From positions 62,001-126,000 of the forward strand of contig JBGVQN010000067.1 of the NCBI GenBank assembly GCA_045127535.1: a stretch of 64,000 nt of DNA, given 5' to 3'. The notes under the pieces are model-generated. The model did no database searches, was not told where the DNA came from, and saw nothing but the letters and a program-made list of their open reading frames with translations. A program made the translations under genes and the position numbers. Every line of letters starts with the position of its first letter. Positions within the stretch are counted from its first letter, which is position 1. Origin of the DNA: UBA2942 sp045127535. GTDB taxonomy: Bacteria; Bacillota; Clostridia; Lachnospirales; Lachnospiraceae. Below are positions 1 through 8,418 of this stretch, piece after piece.

Positions 1-1
1 T

Positions 2-871
2 GCACGTTCTATCGCTGCAACTGCTGCCAATAAGGGTTACCTGACTGCTGCAACAGACATTGATGTGAACTTCACAAAGCCAAAGTATTTCTTTGACAGC
101 TCCATTTATGAAAACCGTGTATACAATGGTGTAGGCAAGGCTGACCCATCTGTAGACATTCAGTTTGGTCCAAACATCGTAGACTGGCCTGCCATGATCC
201 CGTTGACTGAGGACATCATGTTAAGAGTGGTTTCTGAGATCCATGACCCTGTAACCACCACAGATGAGCTGATCCCATCCGGTGAGACCTCCTCTTACCG
301 CTCTAATCCGCTTGGACTGGCAGAGTTTACCCTGTCCAGAAAGGACCCTGCATATGTAGGCAGAGCCAAGGAGATCCAGGTACAGGAAAAGAGCCGTCAG
401 GCAGGTACATGCCCAATGGTTGGCTGTGACAGCTTAAAGGAAGCCTTTGAGACTGTAAAGAAGGAATTCCCTGCATTAAAGGCAAGAGAGACCGGAATCG
501 GTACTACGATTTATGCAACCAAGCCGGGTGATGGTTCTGCAAGAGAGCAGGCTGCTTCCTGCCAGAGAGTATTAGGCGGTATGGCAAACATTGCCAGAGA
601 GTACGCAACCAAGCGTTATCGTTCCAACCTGATCAACTGGGGTATGCTGCCATTTATCATTGAGGAAGAAACACTGCCATTTGCAAATCTGGATTACATC
701 TTTATTCCAGGCATCCGCAAGGCAGTTGCAGAAAAGGCTCCTGTGATCCGTGCATATGCAGTCAAGGACGGCGCTTTGACCGGTTTTGACTTAAAGATCG
801 GTGAGCTGACTGACAACGAAAGACAGATCATTCTGGATGGCTGTCTGATCAACTTCTATAAGAACAACTAA
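2..871 (+). CDS. Aconitase-family hydratase, C-terminal part (5' truncated by window)
   Basis: The reading frame is open from base 2 and has no start in the window, so this is the last ~289 residues of a longer protein. The segment around base 534 reads GDGSAREQAA, which matches the substrate-binding GSGSSREQAA-type motif of the aconitase swivel domain. The frame begins with ARSIAATAANKGYLTAATDI, typical of the end of the [4Fe-4S] core. Known family role: stereospecific hydration/dehydration of tricarboxylic acids. The short, divergent C-terminus resembles YbhJ-like 'hydratases' rather than the citrate-cycle enzyme, so the substrate is not assigned. An intrinsic terminator follows at 914. Confidence 0.8.
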   Translation, partial: ARSIAATAANKGYLTAATDIDVNFTKPKYFFDSSIYENRVYNGVGKADPSVDIQFGPNIVDWPAMIPLTEDIMLRVVSEIHDPVTTTDELIPSGETSSYRSNPLGLAEFTLSRKDPAYVGRAKEIQVQEKSRQAGTCPMVGCDSLKEAFETVKKEFPALKARETGIGTTIYATKPGDGSAREQAASCQRVLGGMANIAREYATKRYRSNLINWGMLPFIIEEETLPFANLDYIFIPGIRKAVAEKAPVIRAYAVKDGALTGFDLKIGELTDNERQIILDGCLINFYKNN

Positions 872-913
872 AAAGAATTAAAAAGACAGGTTTTGTCGAT
901 TTCTGTCTGAAAG

Positions 914-957
914 AGAGCGTAAAAAAGTGATTTAGTCCTTTTTTGCGCTCTTTTTTT
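914..957 (+). terminator. Intrinsic terminator of the hydratase gene
   Basis: A 14-bp stem (914-927 with 938-951, one G-T pair) has a 10-nt loop and is followed by a run of seven T. It separates the hydratase from the pilus cluster. Confidence 0.9.
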
Positions 958-1070
958 GTGTCAAAAAAAGGAAAACATGCATATATCTTCTAAATCGCAA
1001 ATATATTGCATAGAGACCGGAGTGGATTTTACGGTTTTTATGTGCCTGAATGGGCGGAATGGAGGACATA

Positions 1071-1286
1071 ATGAGACGAGTACGGGAAAATGCAGGAATG
1101 ATGGAGTATCAGAGACTGGCTGCAGAAATACGGCAGGCCAACGAAGAAATGCAGATCATGTATCAGAAATTGTCTTTTGTAACAGAACCGGATCTGATAG
1201 ATGCGGCAATTTTTCAGCTGAATGCTACCCAGAAGCGGTATGAATATCTGGTTAGTTTGTGCAAACAAAAACAAATGGTTAAATAA
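1071..1286 (+). CDS. DUF2508 family protein
   Basis: A 71-residue charged, helical protein. The segment LIDAAIFQLNATQKRYEYLV is the hallmark of DUF2508 (YaaL-like) in Firmicutes; its function is unknown. I chose the ATG at 1071 because GGAGG at 1061-1065 lies 5 nt upstream; an in-frame ATG at 1050 has no ribosome site. It precedes the Tad cluster in the same direction, but a separate promoter at 1309 intervenes, so it is probably not part of the pilus transcript. Confidence 0.75.
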   Translation: MRRVRENAGMMEYQRLAAEIRQANEEMQIMYQKLSFVTEPDLIDAAIFQLNATQKRYEYLVSLCKQKQMVK

Positions 1287-1308
1287 TAAAAATAATAGCT
1301 AAAAATAC

Positions 1309-1362
1309 TTGACAATGACACGAAAAGGTGTAAAATAGTTCACATAAATAGTTTACATAATA
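1309..1362 (+). promoter_or_regulatory. Tad operon promoter with tandem direct repeat
   Basis: TTGACA (1309-1314), 16-bp spacer, TAAAAT (1331-1336). Immediately downstream the sequence AGTTCACATAA is repeated 13 bp later as AGTTTACATAA, overlapping the expected transcription start. The pair is a candidate operator, which is inference. AGGAG at 1368 serves the first gene. Confidence 0.65.
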
Positions 1363-1378
1363 TATATAGGAGTGGAAT

Positions 1379-1909
1379 ATGGTTGTAATTGGCTGCAGAA
1401 TCCTATTGTATGTATTTCTCACAGCGGCAGCCTGGCAGGATGGATGCCGGGGCAGGATACCTGTGAGGCTGGCAGAATGTGTGCTGATTGCAGGAATTCT
1501 CCTGTGCGCTGCAGAGGGATGGGAGGAGGTTTTGTGGTATCTGTGGCGGTTTGTGGTGTTTGCTGCCCCTTTTTTCTTCCTCTCTCTGCTGGGGATGATG
1601 GGAGGAGGAGACTGGAAGCTTTTTGGACTTACGGGAGCTCTGGCAGGGTGGTACAGAGGATTGTGTATTGCAGGACTAGGACTGCTTCTGGCCGGGATTT
1701 TTGGAGCAGGGAAGCTGTTATGTACTGGCCGTCTTAGGAGCCGTCTGCAGCTGTTTGACTGGTACTGCAGAAGGTGCATCGGCAGCAGGCATTTTTGCAG
1801 ATATCCTGCTGTAACAGATGACAGGGACAAGATCCGTCTGGGCTGCTTTGTCTGGGCAGGGGCATTGTTAGAGGGTGTATGGAGACTGATCTGCGAAATA
1901 TGTCTGTAA
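1379..1909 (+). CDS. Prepilin peptidase, A24 family (TadV/CpaA-like), copy 1
   Basis: A 176-residue polytopic membrane protein. Both catalytic aspartates of type IV prepilin peptidases are visible: Asp21 in AAAWQDGCRGRIP and the Asp of GGGDWKLF (about residue 78). There is no N-terminal methylase domain, as in the short TadV/CpaA class. It should cleave the leader of the Flp-type pilin and pseudopilins encoded downstream, at the cytoplasmic face. The C-terminal 50 residues are rich in Arg/Cys/Trp and less typical. A second A24 enzyme lies at 9194, so the cluster has two. Confidence 0.8.
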   Translation: MVVIGCRILLYVFLTAAAWQDGCRGRIPVRLAECVLIAGILLCAAEGWEEVLWYLWRFVVFAAPFFFLSLLGMMGGGDWKLFGLTGALAGWYRGLCIAGLGLLLAGIFGAGKLLCTGRLRSRLQLFDWYCRRCIGSRHFCRYPAVTDDRDKIRLGCFVWAGALLEGVWRLICEICL

Positions 1910-1926
1910 ACAGAAGGTGAGGGCAA

Positions 1927-2928
1927 ATGAGAAAAATTCTTGGAATTTATGATACAGAAAGCGGATATGGGGAACGTCTGGCGGGGTATTTGTCGGTTCA
2001 GGGAAGGCTGCCTTTCCGCGTTGTAGTATTTACCAGTGAGGAGATGTTAGTACGGTTTGCAGAAAAAGAGGAAATTCACATGCTGCTGCTGCAGGAAAAG
2101 GCTATAACCCAGGAGATAAAAGGTCTTTCCATATCCAAAATAATGCTGCTGACGGAGGAACCAGAATCAGAGGATGGGGATAAAGATCTATTGGCTGTGT
2201 ATAAATATCAGTCAGCAAAAGGGATTCTGGAAAAAATCAGCGGATATTATGAGGCAATACGTCCTCCACAGTCAGAGGATCAGATCCAGAGGAATGGCTC
2301 TGGACTGATTACGGTATATTCTCCAGTACATGATTGCTATAAGACTACCTTTGCTCTTTTGTATGGACAGCTGTTAGCCAGGGGAGAGCGGGTACTGTTT
2401 ATAAGTCTGGAAGTCTGTGCTGGATTTGAGATCATTTTGGGACTGACAGCAGGAGCGGATCTGTCAGATGCTCTTTATTATTACAGGCAGGGACGGCTTG
2501 CACAGCAGCTGCCTGATATTGTACAGCATAGGGAAGGGCTGGATATATTGATGCCAGTGCAGTATCCGGAGGATCTACATGAAGTACGTATGGAGGAGCT
2601 TTTAGAGATGCTTCACTGTATTTTACGGGATGGATTGTATACGGCTGTGGTAGTAGATGCAGGTGAAGCACTATATAGACCGGCAGATATATTGATACAG
2701 AGTCAGCGGATCTTCATGCCCAGGAAGGAGGATCAGATTTCTATTGCCAGACTGCAGGCATTTGAAAACTGTATGCGTTTGTGGGGATATGAAGATGTGT
2801 GGCAGAGGACAGAGCTTTTGCAATTACCCGTTCAGACTGGTCTTGGAGGACCGCAGTATCTGGAACAGCTGATGTGGGGGTCTATGGGAGATTATGTGCG
2901 CAGCCTCCAGGCAGGTGAATACAGATGA
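1927..2928 (+). CDS. TadZ/CpaE-like protein with degenerate P-loop
   Basis: 333 residues. Residues 1-115 look like an atypical receiver fold. Residues ~126-330 match the MinD/ParA-like ATPase half of TadZ/CpaE, which positions Tad machines at the membrane. The expected Walker A (KGGxGKT) is replaced by SPVHDCYKTT: the Lys-Thr-Thr remains, but the glycines and the deviant-Walker lysine are missing, so ATP hydrolysis is doubtful. It sits between the prepilin peptidase and TadA and overlaps TadA by 4 nt (ATGA). The assignment rests on gene order and weak similarity. Confidence 0.65.
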   Translation: MRKILGIYDTESGYGERLAGYLSVQGRLPFRVVVFTSEEMLVRFAEKEEIHMLLLQEKAITQEIKGLSISKIMLLTEEPESEDGDKDLLAVYKYQSAKGILEKISGYYEAIRPPQSEDQIQRNGSGLITVYSPVHDCYKTTFALLYGQLLARGERVLFISLEVCAGFEIILGLTAGADLSDALYYYRQGRLAQQLPDIVQHREGLDILMPVQYPEDLHEVRMEELLEMLHCILRDGLYTAVVVDAGEALYRPADILIQSQRIFMPRKEDQISIARLQAFENCMRLWGYEDVWQRTELLQLPVQTGLGGPQYLEQLMWGSMGDYVRSLQAGEYR

Positions 2929-4142
2929 GGGAACTGAAAAAAGAACTGTATGAACAGGTACAACAGAGGCTGGATGCCCATATGCACATGGATGAGGAGC
3001 GGCTGAGGATGCTGATAGAGCAGGTGGTGCTGGAGGAAGCAGGAAAAAGCCACTTATCGGCAGCAGAGAAAAGCCGCTATCGCAAGGAGCTGTTTGATGC
3101 CTTTTGCAGATATGACATCCTCAGTGATGCAATAGAAGATCCTGGTATTACAGAGATTATGGTAAACGGGCCGGAACAGATTTTTGTAGAGCGGCAAGGA
3201 CAGCTGCTGCCATATGGGAAAGTATTTTCTTCCAGAGAAAAGTTAGAAGATCTGGTACAGGCCATTGTATCCAGGGTGAACCGACAGGTGAATCAGGCTC
3301 ATCCAATTGCCGATGCCAGGCTGGAAAACGGAGACAGGGTCAATGTAGTACTGCCTCCTGTGGCACTAAACGGCCCGATCCTTACCATTCGTCGGTTTTC
3401 TCCAAAGCCGATTACTATGGAAGAACTGATTACATTGGGGAGTATTTCCAGAGAAGCAGCCGGTTATCTGCAGGTACTGGTGGAAAGCCGGTATAATATT
3501 TTTATTTCCGGAGGAACCGGCAGCGGGAAGACTACTTTTCTGGGAGCGTTAGCTGCCTGTATCCCAAAAGAGCAGCGGGTGATTACCATAGAGGATTCAG
3601 CAGAGCTGCAGCTGCCGCTGGATCATCTGGTGCGGCTGGAAGCCAGACCTGCCAATACAGAGCAGATTGGGCAGATTACCATAAGAGATTTGATGCGTAC
3701 CAGTTTGCGTATGCGTCCGGACAGAATTATCATTGGAGAAGTGCGTTCTGCAGAGGCATTGGATATGCTTCAGGCCATGAATTCGGGACATGACGGTTCT
3801 ATGTCTACCGGCCATGGAAACAGTCCCAAGGATATGTTGTTTCGAATAGAGACCATGGTGTTAATGGGAATGAATCTGCCTCTGGCGGCAGTACGCAGGC
3901 AGATCAGCTCTGCCATAGAGATACTGATCCAGCTGGGACGGCTTCGGGATGGCAGCAGAAAGGTATTGTCTATTCAGGAGATCAGAGGTATGGCAGGAGA
4001 GGAGATCGATCTGCATCCATTGTTTGTATTTACAGAGACAGGAGAATCAGATGGAAAAGTACAGGGAGCGCTTCTTTCCACAGGGGAAGGGCTGGAGAGA
4101 ACTGCTAAGCTGGCGGCAGCAGGGAAATCTCTTCCGAAGTGA
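2925..4142 (+). CDS. tadA: Tad pilus assembly ATPase TadA/CpaF
   Basis: 405 residues, a full-length CpaF/TadA secretion ATPase. Walker A is GGTGSGKTT with Lys202. The segment RPDRIIIGEVRSAEALDMLQ is the Walker B/Asp box, and HDGSMSTGHGNSP is the His box. It powers Flp pilus extension from the cytoplasmic face of the TadB/TadC platform. Its start overlaps the TadZ-like stop in an ATGA, which implies translational coupling. Confidence 0.95.
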   Translation: MRELKKELYEQVQQRLDAHMHMDEERLRMLIEQVVLEEAGKSHLSAAEKSRYRKELFDAFCRYDILSDAIEDPGITEIMVNGPEQIFVERQGQLLPYGKVFSSREKLEDLVQAIVSRVNRQVNQAHPIADARLENGDRVNVVLPPVALNGPILTIRRFSPKPITMEELITLGSISREAAGYLQVLVESRYNIFISGGTGSGKTTFLGALAACIPKEQRVITIEDSAELQLPLDHLVRLEARPANTEQIGQITIRDLMRTSLRMRPDRIIIGEVRSAEALDMLQAMNSGHDGSMSTGHGNSPKDMLFRIETMVLMGMNLPLAAVRRQISSAIEILIQLGRLRDGSRKVLSIQEIRGMAGEEIDLHPLFVFTETGESDGKVQGALLSTGEGLERTAKLAAAGKSLPK

Positions 4143-4908
4143 TCAGAGTAATCAAAACAAAGAGAAGACACAGGGGATGGAACAGTGGGCAAAGGCACGC
4201 TGGTACATATATTTGCTGTATGATGGGGCGGGCATAGGGGCTGCTTTACTGGTTTTTGGTGCGTTTTACCGCAGTTTCTGGCCGGTGCTCCTGGTTATAG
4301 CAGCAGTGAAACCTTATCATAAATGGATCGACAAGGTGTGGAGGGAGAAAAAAAGACGGCAGTTTCGGCTGGAATTTCGGGATGCCCTGCAGCAGCTGCA
4401 GGCATATCTGCAGGGAGGGCGTTCCCTGGAAAATGCCATGTATGAGACCGGTATGTATTTAGAGCAGAATCAGTCCCAAGGACTTTTGGTCCATCAGTGG
4501 ATGGGAATGGTAAACAGACTGCAGCACAATGGTACGGCAGAGGCAGTGTGGACGGAGTTTGCCAGAAGAAACCCATTAGAAGAAGTAAAGCAGTTTGCCG
4601 GGATTCTCTCTGCTGCCAAGAGAAGCGGAGGCGCCATGACAGATGTAATACAGAATGCTGTGGGGAAAATCGGTCTGCTGATACAGACAGAAGAAGAGAT
4701 CGAAGGTATGGTGGCGGCTTCCAGACTGCAGATGTATGTACTGGAAGTTGTACCTGTGGCATTGCTGTGGTATATGAATCTGGCGGCGCCGGGCATAAGT
4801 GGGAGTATGTATGGATCGCTGCAGGGAATTCTGATGATGACTGTCTGCCTGTGCCTTTATCTGGGGGCAGTATGGCTGGGAAACCGTATTGCAGATATCC
4901 GGGTGTAA
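4051..4908 (+). CDS. Tad pilus platform protein TadB-like
   Basis: About 285 residues. Paired N-terminal membrane segments (IGAALLVFGAFYRSFWPVLL) are followed by a T2SSF-like helical domain (FRDALQQLQAYLQGGRSLENAM) and C-terminal hydrophobic segments (LEVVPVALLWYMN, ILMMTVCLCLYLGAVW). This is the TadB platform layout. I chose the ATG at 4051, preceded by AGGAGA at 4040-4045, which makes it overlap tadA by 92 nt; the next ATG at 4177 has poor spacing. It should form the inner-membrane platform with TadC. Confidence 0.8.
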   Translation: MEKYRERFFPQGKGWRELLSWRQQGNLFRSDQSNQNKEKTQGMEQWAKARWYIYLLYDGAGIGAALLVFGAFYRSFWPVLLVIAAVKPYHKWIDKVWREKKRRQFRLEFRDALQQLQAYLQGGRSLENAMYETGMYLEQNQSQGLLVHQWMGMVNRLQHNGTAEAVWTEFARRNPLEEVKQFAGILSAAKRSGGAMTDVIQNAVGKIGLLIQTEEEIEGMVAASRLQMYVLEVVPVALLWYMNLAAPGISGSMYGSLQGILMMTVCLCLYLGAVWLGNRIADIRV

Positions 4909-5034
4909 TCTGTTTACCTCCAGTCAGTACCAGAGAGGAAAGCAGGAAAATCAGCTTGCCGGCTGATTGCAGATGTAAATTTCAGATTTGCACAGCAGTT
5001 CTGTGTAATAAATTGCTTTGGGATGGAGGATGTA

Positions 5035-6528
5035 ATGAAATACGGTCTGGCAGGAGTGTTTGGAGGATTGTTGCTGTGGTTTGTACTGGTGCGCGGTTAT
5101 AGGGTGCAGCGTGCAGAGAAACTGTATCAAATCCAGTCGAAAGGCGCTGGATTACCCAGGGTACTGCTGAGTGCAGGACTGTGGCTTTATGATCAGAAAA
5201 ACAGGCTTACAGGTATTCTGGAAAAACGCTTCCAGAAGGGGACAGAACTGAAAATGACTCTGTTTGACAAATATCAGGCAGCTTATATTGGAAAATGGAG
5301 CAGAGAAGAGTATGAGCTGTCCCAGGTAAAAAGACTGTCACAGGCCTGGCTGGTATTGACCGCAGCTTGTGGGGCGGGTCTGCTCCTTGCGGTTTCTATC
5401 CAGAATCCTTTGTGCAGTATAGATGGAAAGCAAAGTCTGTCACGCCCTCAGGAATGGGAGGATACTGCTGTCTGGCATCTGGTGGTAGAGGAAGCAGGAG
5501 AGAAGGAAAAACTGGAGATTGCTGTACCAGGATGGGCAGAGACAGGGATTGTGCCGGTACTGGAAACAGAAGCAGATGCCCTGCCTGAGCAGATATTAGG
5601 AGAAAATCTGTCTTTGGAAGCGGTAAGATCAGATCTGGAACTGCCAGAGGAACTGGAGGGAGGTGTACTGGTTGCCTGGGAGAGCAGCATGCAGGAAGTA
5701 GTAAGCAAAAGCGGCAGGGTATACAACCAGGAATTAAATGAAGAGGGAACCATTGTAGAACTGACTGCTACGCTTTCCTATGGAGAAGCATCATTGGTTA
5801 CTGTGATTCCGGTGCAGGTGCTTCCGCCAGTAAAAGACAGTGCGTATTATCTTTCCAGACTTGAGGAGGTGATTGCAGAGCAGGTACAGGAAAACAGGGA
5901 TGTTCCTTATGTGTATCTGCCGGATACGGTAGAGGGGAGTACGGTCAGTTACGCCACCAGGACAGATGGCCGTCCTTTGTATCTGCTTCTTGCAGGTATA
6001 GTTTTGGCAGTATGTATAGGATTTTTATACAGGCAGCAGGTAGAAGAAGCATATAAAGAGCGGAATGTTCAGCTGCAGGCAGAATACAGTAAGATCGTTT
6101 CGGAACTGGCGGTATTGCTTCATTGTGGACTGCCGGTAAGGGTTTGCTGGCATCGCATGGTGTCAGAATATGAACAGGAGTGCAGTAGAGAGGGTTCCCG
6201 TTTTTCCTATGCATTAGAAGAAATGCTGCTGACGTACCGCCAGATGGCAGGAGGGATGCCGGAAGCAGGAGCGTATCTTGCTTTTGGAAACCGGTGCGGT
6301 CTGTATGAATACCGCAGACTGGGAATGCTTCTGGAACAGACAGTACGTCAGGGCAGCAGGGGGCTGATGGCGCTCTTGGAAAATGAAGCAGTATGGGCAA
6401 TGGAACAGAGAAAAAATCTGGCAAGGAAACGTGGGGAAGAAGCCGGGACGAAAATGATGCTGCCTATGTTTATGATGTTTGGTGTAGTAGTGGCAGTGGT
6501 TATGGTCCCTGCATTGATGTCTTTTTAG
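5035..6528 (+). CDS. TadC-like platform protein with extracytoplasmic Ig-like insertion
   Basis: 497 residues, well above the ~300 usual for TadC. TM segments lie near residues 3-20, 104-123, 315-333 and 473-495. A T2SSF-type domain (SKIVSELAVLLHCGLPVRVCW onward) lies between the last two. Between TM2 and TM3 there is a ~190-residue insert predicted to be outside the cell. Residues ~200-266 of it read like an atrophied bacterial Ig domain (DLELPEELEGGVLVAWESS, then SKSGRV, then VELTATLSYG). The start at 5035 follows GGAGG at 5025. Known role of the core: pilus assembly platform. The insert's role is unknown; contact with the wall or pilus is inference. Confidence 0.75.
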   Translation: MKYGLAGVFGGLLLWFVLVRGYRVQRAEKLYQIQSKGAGLPRVLLSAGLWLYDQKNRLTGILEKRFQKGTELKMTLFDKYQAAYIGKWSREEYELSQVKRLSQAWLVLTAACGAGLLLAVSIQNPLCSIDGKQSLSRPQEWEDTAVWHLVVEEAGEKEKLEIAVPGWAETGIVPVLETEADALPEQILGENLSLEAVRSDLELPEELEGGVLVAWESSMQEVVSKSGRVYNQELNEEGTIVELTATLSYGEASLVTVIPVQVLPPVKDSAYYLSRLEEVIAEQVQENRDVPYVYLPDTVEGSTVSYATRTDGRPLYLLLAGIVLAVCIGFLYRQQVEEAYKERNVQLQAEYSKIVSELAVLLHCGLPVRVCWHRMVSEYEQECSREGSRFSYALEEMLLTYRQMAGGMPEAGAYLAFGNRCGLYEYRRLGMLLEQTVRQGSRGLMALLENEAVWAMEQRKNLARKRGEEAGTKMMLPMFMMFGVVVAVVMVPALMSF

Positions 6529-6545
6529 TAGGATGGAGGAAACAT

Positions 6546-6809
6546 ATGAAAAAAATATTTAAAAAAAGAATACATAAGACAGAGCACGGCTGTGATTTAA
6601 CAGAAATGAATTTAGTTCCGGTACAGAAAGTACAGATATGGAAGCTGCTGTTTTGCTGGGAAGAAACGGATGACAGTGGTGTGGGTGTTGTGGAAGTGAT
6701 TTTAATCCTGGTGGTGCTTATTGCGCTGGTGATTTTGTTCAGAGACCAGCTGACGGATCTGGTAGAAAAACTGTTGCGTAACATTTCCAGAAACGCGTTA
6801 AACTTATGA
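6546..6809 (+). CDS. Flp1-like type IVb prepilin
   Basis: An 87-residue prepilin. A long basic leader ends in DSG (Gly45), followed by VGVVE and the hydrophobic run VILILVVLIALVILF. Cleavage after Gly45 would put Glu50 at position +5, as in type IV pilins. The length and C-terminal DQLTDLVEKLLRNI fit Flp1-like domains (Flp pilin substitutes in Gram-positive Tad clusters). GGAGG at 6535-6539 supports this ATG. It is the likely major pilin and the substrate of the A24 peptidases at 1379 and 9194. Confidence 0.8.
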   Translation: MKKIFKKRIHKTEHGCDLTEMNLVPVQKVQIWKLLFCWEETDDSGVGVVEVILILVVLIALVILFRDQLTDLVEKLLRNISRNALNL

Positions 6810-6813
6810 TCTT

Positions 6814-8253
6814 ATGAAGCGTGGAAGTATTACAGTGTTTTTGTGCCTGTATATGTCAGTATGCCTTGGGATAACGGGGGCTTTATTAGAAGGCAGCAGG
6901 ATGTATGGAGCCAGAGCTGTGTTCACTATGGGAGGCCAGATGGCCTCTGGCTCCATTCAGGCTTCTTATAACAGAGAACTATGGGAAAACTATGATCTGC
7001 TTGTATGGGATGGAGAAGGAGGAAGTAATAACAGGGGATTGTTAGAAGAGGATTATAAAGGATGGCTGGAGAAATCCATAGGATCCTCCTGGTATGGCCT
7101 GTATCTGTATGGTATGTCTGTGGAAGAAGTAAATATAACGGCTTATCATACCCTGCTGGAAGATGGGGGAAGGCACATGCTGTTACAGATGGTAGATGGA
7201 GAAGAGAGTACACAAAGCAGTATCCTGCTGGAATATATGAATGGACTACTGGAATTTCTGCCATCCATTTCCATTCCGGATTCAGGCATTTCTTTAGATC
7301 ATCTGCTGGAGAATTTTACATTGTGGCAGGTGCTGGAAAGAGGAACTCAGGTGTCTGATTATGCCATTGACAGAGAACATCTGCCTTCTGCAGAATTAGA
7401 CTTTGGCTGTACGGAAACCATACTTGAAAAATTGATGGCTAATCAGTATATTTTAGAACACTTTTCCAGTTATACAGATGGAAAGACAGAGGGGGTTTGT
7501 TATCAGGTAGAGTACATATTAAACGGCTCTGAAAAAGATTCTCTGAATCTGGTATCTGCCGCCAGATCTCTGATTCATTTAAGAACTGCTTTGAACCTGA
7601 TTAAGATCTCTTCTGAATCCTCCATGCAGCAGGCTGCGGATCTGGCAGCTACTCTGATTTCTGCTGTACTGACCATACCAGAGGCGAAGGATGTGATAAA
7701 AGTACTGGTGGTACTTCTATGGGCATACGCAGAAGGGGTGCAGGATGTACAGGATTTACTGGCAGGAAAGTGTGTTCCTCTGGAAAAAGAGCTATCCCAG
7801 TGGCATTTATGGCTTCATGTGCCTGCAGCACTTTCAGATGGACAGATTGTATGGTCAGACCTGCTTCACATAAAAGAGCTTGTCAATGGATGGCTCCAGG
7901 ATAATAATCAGGAAGAACCGGAGGAAAGCGAGACCGTGCAAGCTGACAAGACGGTAATTACGTGTCTGCAGGATGGGGAATGGAATTATGAGTGTTACCT
8001 GTATCTGCTGTTATTTTTTCTGGAACCCAGGTTGCAGTTAGGAAGGTCCATGGATCTGATTGAACTGGATTTGGTTCAAAATTATCCGGGTTTTCAGATC
8101 AGGAATTGCTGTGCTGGTTTTTCTGTGGAAGCAGAAGTGTATGTAAAACCCATATTTTCCAGCCTGTATATGCAGTCTGGTATCGGATTTGGAGGACGCA
8201 TGCTCCAGGATCAGGCAGAAATATTTTTTGCCGATGGACTGCAGGGATATTAG
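6814..8253 (+). CDS. DUF5702 domain protein (TadG-like surface/pilus component)
   Basis: 479 residues. The N-terminus MKRGSITVFLCLYMSVCLGITGALLEGSR is the characteristic DUF5702 start: one anchor helix resembling a pseudopilin, with the rest outside. A second hydrophobic stretch lies near residues 285-305 (VIKVLVVLLWAYAEGV). It begins 4 nt after the pilin gene with no clear ribosome site, which suggests coupling. In Lachnospiraceae this family accompanies Tad clusters in the place of TadG. The biochemical role is unknown. Confidence 0.75.
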   Translation: MKRGSITVFLCLYMSVCLGITGALLEGSRMYGARAVFTMGGQMASGSIQASYNRELWENYDLLVWDGEGGSNNRGLLEEDYKGWLEKSIGSSWYGLYLYGMSVEEVNITAYHTLLEDGGRHMLLQMVDGEESTQSSILLEYMNGLLEFLPSISIPDSGISLDHLLENFTLWQVLERGTQVSDYAIDREHLPSAELDFGCTETILEKLMANQYILEHFSSYTDGKTEGVCYQVEYILNGSEKDSLNLVSAARSLIHLRTALNLIKISSESSMQQAADLAATLISAVLTIPEAKDVIKVLVVLLWAYAEGVQDVQDLLAGKCVPLEKELSQWHLWLHVPAALSDGQIVWSDLLHIKELVNGWLQDNNQEEPEESETVQADKTVITCLQDGEWNYECYLYLLLFFLEPRLQLGRSMDLIELDLVQNYPGFQIRNCCAGFSVEAEVYVKPIFSSLYMQSGIGFGGRMLQDQAEIFFADGLQGY

Positions 8254-8259
8254 AAAATA

Positions 8260-8405
8260 TTGCCCCAATCAGAAAAAATGCAGATCTGTTCTGCTGCATC
8301 AGTCATACTCTCCAGGTACAAGTGCGAAACAGCCGTTTTTTATAATTAATAGGAATTGGCAATTTTCCCTGCAGGGCAGGTCTGTATTTTTTCTGATTGG
8401 GGCAG
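8260..8405 (+). repeat. 146-bp imperfect palindrome inside the Tad operon
   Basis: Left arm 8260-8294 (begins TTGCCCCAATCAG) and right arm 8371-8405 are inverted copies over about 35 bp with only a few transitions. They enclose a 76-nt centre that contains a smaller hairpin. The element fills nearly all of the 165-nt gap between the DUF5702 gene and the TadE-like gene. It resembles the other intergenic palindromes in the window in design but not in sequence. A transcript would form a very stable hairpin. Confidence 0.8.
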
Positions 8406-8418
8406 TAAATGGGAGAAA

